Made by a program: the position numbers and the translations under genes | NCBI GenBank assembly: GCA_013215825.1 | Contig: JABSQN010000002.1 | Span: forward strand, 165,350 to 229,349 | Direction: 5' to 3' | Length of the DNA: 64,000 bases | Source of the DNA: Piscirickettsiaceae bacterium | Lineage (GTDB): Bacteria > Pseudomonadota > Gammaproteobacteria > Nitrosococcales > Methylophagaceae | The notes under the pieces: model-generated | What the model was told of the DNA's origin: nothing | What the model saw: only the letters and a program-made list of their open reading frames with translations | Databases searched by the model: none | In this document: positions 61,693 through 64,000 of the stretch, in pieces | Numbering within the stretch: position 1 is the stretch's first letter | Layout: every line of letters begins with the position of its first letter

Positions 61693-62559
61693 TTAGCTTA
61701 CTTTTTTCAGTTCTTCTTCATTATCTGTCATTTTGTTAATATCAAAGAACAAACAGTCCGGCGTATTTTCTCGGGTGAAGATACCTTCAATGACATCTTC
61801 AATTTTTCTAAATAGACCTAATGCACCCGTACGGCTTGATTGAAAATCGGATGAGGAATAATTCATTACATCATTAATTTCATCGATCAATAAAGCATAA
61901 CGAGGTGTTTTCCCATCCAATGTGACAAATAATAAAACTTGACGCATACCACTTTGAATCTGATCTCTAGCACGTGAAAATAATACTAATAACCGCCTTA
62001 AGGTGGTTGCTCGTTCATGGATTAATCGTTCTAATGCTTCCGCTTCTTTACCATTATCACGCAATGCAATCAATTCTTCCGCCAAAGCATGAATTCGAGT
62101 ATGAGGTTCTTTAAATTCTTCCATTAATTCTTTTAATGTCTCATCACGCGTATTAAATTTATTGTACCACTGACCAAATGCACATTCATCTGGATCTGTC
62201 GATTTCGTAAAGGCTACATGATTTTTTAAAGACAGTTCTAATGCACTTACCCATTCAATATGATCTTTTTCACGCTCGGATAAAATATTCAATAATTTCG
62301 TTTTAACATCGATTCCTGATGGGATACCTAAACGGTGGGCGTAATCTAATACAGGAACAACAGCACCTTGAAATTTAACCACCCCACAAAAACCGCGTTC
62401 TTCAATAGGTAGTCGCTGAATCTCATTAACTTCTTGCCCCAACATTAATACATTTTTAACATCTAGGCCAAACATCATGTCTTCAACAAAAAAGGTGAAT
62501 ATTTGCCGATTTTGACCAGACTTGCCGCTATTTTGTTCTGCCACATGGTTGAGTGCCAT
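61693..62559 (-). CDS. CheW-like protein with inserted CZB zinc-binding domain
   Basis: A 288-aa protein. CheW-like sequence begins at residue 18 (QIFTFFVEDMMFGLDVKNVL...GAVVPVLDYAHRLG). It is interrupted by a chemoreceptor zinc-binding (CZB) domain (about 96-200) with H100, C126 (ECAFGQW), H153 and H157, and resumes with RQVLLFVTLDG...YALLIDEI (about 208-285). CheW couples chemoreceptors to the CheA kinase; CZB domains bind zinc and respond to zinc or hypochlorite. The result should be a soluble signalling adaptor gated by zinc or oxidants. A strong terminator follows. Confidence 0.9.
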   Translation of the reverse strand: MALNHVAEQNSGKSGQNRQIFTFFVEDMMFGLDVKNVLMLGQEVNEIQRLPIEERGFCGVVKFQGAVVPVLDYAHRLGIPSGIDVKTKLLNILSEREKDHIEWVSALELSLKNHVAFTKSTDPDECAFGQWYNKFNTRDETLKELMEEFKEPHTRIHALAEELIALRDNGKEAEALERLIHERATTLRRLLVLFSRARDQIQSGMRQVLLFVTLDGKTPRYALLIDEINDVMNYSSSDFQSSRTGALGLFRKIEDVIEGIFTRENTPDCLFFDINKMTDNEEELKKVS

Positions 62560-62789
62560 TGTGCTTTACCTCTATTAATTTACTGTAAGTAGTAGCTTAC
62601 ACTACGTTCATTCTGAGTTTCATGGTTGAAACAGCTTAATCAGCATGCTCGATGCAAAAGCTAAGCCAATTACCTTTAGTAGCGAACTTATACTGCGTTA
62701 TCTTTAATCTTACTTTAATTCTTGAATTTCGAAAATCAGTGTTGCAACGGGAAAATCCACCGGTGATTGTGGCTCAAACACTATCTAAC

Positions 62790-64000
62790 TTAATTATTAG
62801 ATTCTAGATCTATAATATCAAACTCATCGCCTAATTCCTTAGTTTCTGCTTCCAAATTCCATACGTCTGCTAATAATTCATCTAAGGCTTCTTCATCGGG
62901 TAAGGGTTGCTGTACAAGTGTCTTAACATCCCATTCTTCTTTTTCTGACTCGATAAATTCTTCTAGTTTAACATCCTGCTCTTCAATGATTTCTTCAACT
63001 TTTTCTGTTTCTTTCTCTAGATCGACAATTTCTTGTAACGCTTCATCAATAACTAGGGAGTCTTCAAATTCAGTTGTTTCTTCTACTACATCTCCTACTG
63101 TAGAACCCTCTTCTTGTTCGAGCTCAATAACGCTTCCTGGTTCAATAGTTTCTTCAAAATCATCAATCACTGATTCATCAGCTTTATTATAAATATCGGG
63201 AGTACTATTACTCCATTCTCCTTGAAGATAGTCAGACATTACATTGCTGACAGATTCTTCTTCAAGATCTTTCTCGTCATCTTCTGTATTCGTTTCAAGT
63301 TCAATATTTTCAACACGCTCAGTATCACTTGTTTTACCATAAATATCAGGTGTTTGATTATTCCAAGTGCCAATCACATAATCAACCATATTATTACTGA
63401 CTAATTGAGGTGTTAGATTTTTTTCATCGTCATGCAGTTCTTCTGCAAGTTCAGGAACAATAATTTCTTCCAGCGCGTCTTTATCCTCTGACTCTTGTTC
63501 TTGTTGTATTTCTTCTTTTAGAGATTCTTCAACTGTTATTTTTTCAAATTCAGGCTTAATAATTTCTTCTACAATTTCATCTGCACCATCATCACTATTC
63601 ACTTTAGCAAACAAGTGTAATTCAGCCTGTTCATTCTCCATTTTTATTTGTCTTTTTCTTGCCCGAACTCGCTCTCTAAGAATATCTAAATCTGACATTC
63701 CAGAAGGATTTTCTGCTTCGACAAGTTCTAATTCTTCATGTGCAACAATTTCTTCCACCATTGGAACTTCATCAAGTCTAGATACAATCATTTCTTCTAT
63801 TGTAGCTCCTTCTTGTTCAGGCTCAACGGCTTCTTCTATCATCTCTTCAACGACTGGAGCGTCTTCACGTTCAGCAGCGATCATTTCTTCTTCTACGGCT
63901 TCTTGTTCAGGTTCTTCTGACATCTCTTCAACAATGGAAGCGTCGTCAAGTTCAGCGTCAATAATATCTTCAATTACAGCTTCTTGTTCAGGCTCAACGG
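62790..64000 (-). CDS. Very acidic repeat protein, partial at right edge
   Basis: At least 403 residues; the frame stays open to the window edge, so the start lies beyond it. The protein is extremely rich in Glu and Asp. Near the edge there are repeats of about 25-30 residues on the pattern EPEQEAVxEExIxAExxDAxxVEEM. Further on, two copies of a different unit follow: M-V/S-D-Y, then GxWxNxTPDIYxK (about 40 residues each). No signal peptide or membrane segment is visible. It precedes the CheW-CZB gene by 230 bp. It may be a scaffold for chemosensory proteins; function unknown. Confidence 0.8.
   Translation of the reverse strand, partial: VEPEQEAVIEDIIDAELDDASIVEEMSEEPEQEAVEEEMIAAEREDAPVVEEMIEEAVEPEQEGATIEEMIVSRLDEVPMVEEIVAHEELELVEAENPSGMSDLDILRERVRARKRQIKMENEQAELHLFAKVNSDDGADEIVEEIIKPEFEKITVEESLKEEIQQEQESEDKDALEEIIVPELAEELHDDEKNLTPQLVSNNMVDYVIGTWNNQTPDIYGKTSDTERVENIELETNTEDDEKDLEEESVSNVMSDYLQGEWSNSTPDIYNKADESVIDDFEETIEPGSVIELEQEEGSTVGDVVEETTEFEDSLVIDEALQEIVDLEKETEKVEEIIEEQDVKLEEFIESEKEEWDVKTLVQQPLPDEEALDELLADVWNLEAETKELGDEFDIIDLESNN

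Noticed and set aside
62986..63192. Serine-rich plus-strand frame opposite the acidic protein
   Set aside because: It is the antisense shadow of Glu/Asp codons; no start signal or family.
1..64000. tRNA, rRNA, CRISPR arrays or intact insertion sequences
   Set aside because: None was recognised by reading; only IS3 remnants are present. A covariance search could still find a missed small RNA.

Overview
This window looks like the chromosome of an AT-rich, probably marine gammaproteobacterium. Supporting markers are the bamC-dapA-MBL block, class Ia nrdAB with two ATP-cones, the mrp/metG neighbourhood, small families best known from marine gammaproteobacteria (DUF2986, DUF3144, DUF2835, VF530), a type IV pilin with a PglL-type glycosylase, and REP/REPIN repeats. 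A Methylophaga/Cycloclasticus-like lineage is possible, but I cannot fix the genus by reading alone. I see no rRNA, tRNA or CRISPR array.

Layout. 0-7.3 kb is core housekeeping: MBL hydrolase, bamC, dapA, bcp, then nrdAB preceded by a DnaA box and two NrdR boxes 32 bp apart. 7.5-10.95 kb is a gene-cassette array: five cassettes, each bounded by an attC recombination site. In every cassette the R'' half-site is the exact reverse complement of the R' half-site on its left, so the boundaries check themselves. No integrase gene is present, so this is a CALIN-type cluster or the far end of an integron. 11-18 kb is accessory: a JmjC-like oxygenase, di-haem cytochrome c, VF530 protein, a DUF2986 microprotein, a DUF3817 membrane protein, a decayed IS3 orfB, LysR/cytochrome b561/YceI and an McbG-like pentapeptide protein. 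18.2-25.9 kb is one overlapping operon coding a tripartite RND pump and its own two-component system. 26.3-28.9 kb codes a modular secreted metalloprotease.

29.4-35.4 kb is about 6 kb bracketed by two inverted, identically truncated IS3 ends. It holds fpr, an esterase, an HxlR/pirin/FMN-reductase module with a YodB-like operator, a CopD-like membrane protein and a methyltransferase. 35.6-43.6 kb holds a flavoprotein, a second DUF2986 copy, dienelactone hydrolase, a stand-alone encapsulated-ferritin-family protein, an HMA protein, parvulin, a long RluA-type synthase, a glycosyltransferase and a 41-residue EAL remnant.

43.6-50 kb is a minus-strand run: mrp, dcd, a WD40 lipoprotein, a NIF3-like protein, pepN, a HIT protein and DUF2835. 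50.2-54.7 kb, between mrp and metG, holds a Phd/YefM-type antitoxin with a broken RelE toxin and a type-B succinate dehydrogenase operon, unusual for this class. 54.9-60.9 kb has metG, a pilin with a sigma-54 promoter, a PglL-like oligosaccharyltransferase and a TPR/2OG oxygenase. 61-64 kb has greB, a CheW split by a zinc-binding CZB domain, and a long acidic repeat protein running off the right edge.

Three repeat families are scattered through the window: REPIN-like inverted pairs, a GGGGTCAGCC phrase and an ATTAAAGGGGACGCTACC phrase. With the IS3 debris they show a chromosome worked over by small transposon-derived sequences. The best candidates for new biology are the cassette cargo (all of unknown function), the shell-less EncFtn-family protein, the CheW-CZB/acidic-protein pair and the DUF2986 duplication with its flanking repeat.
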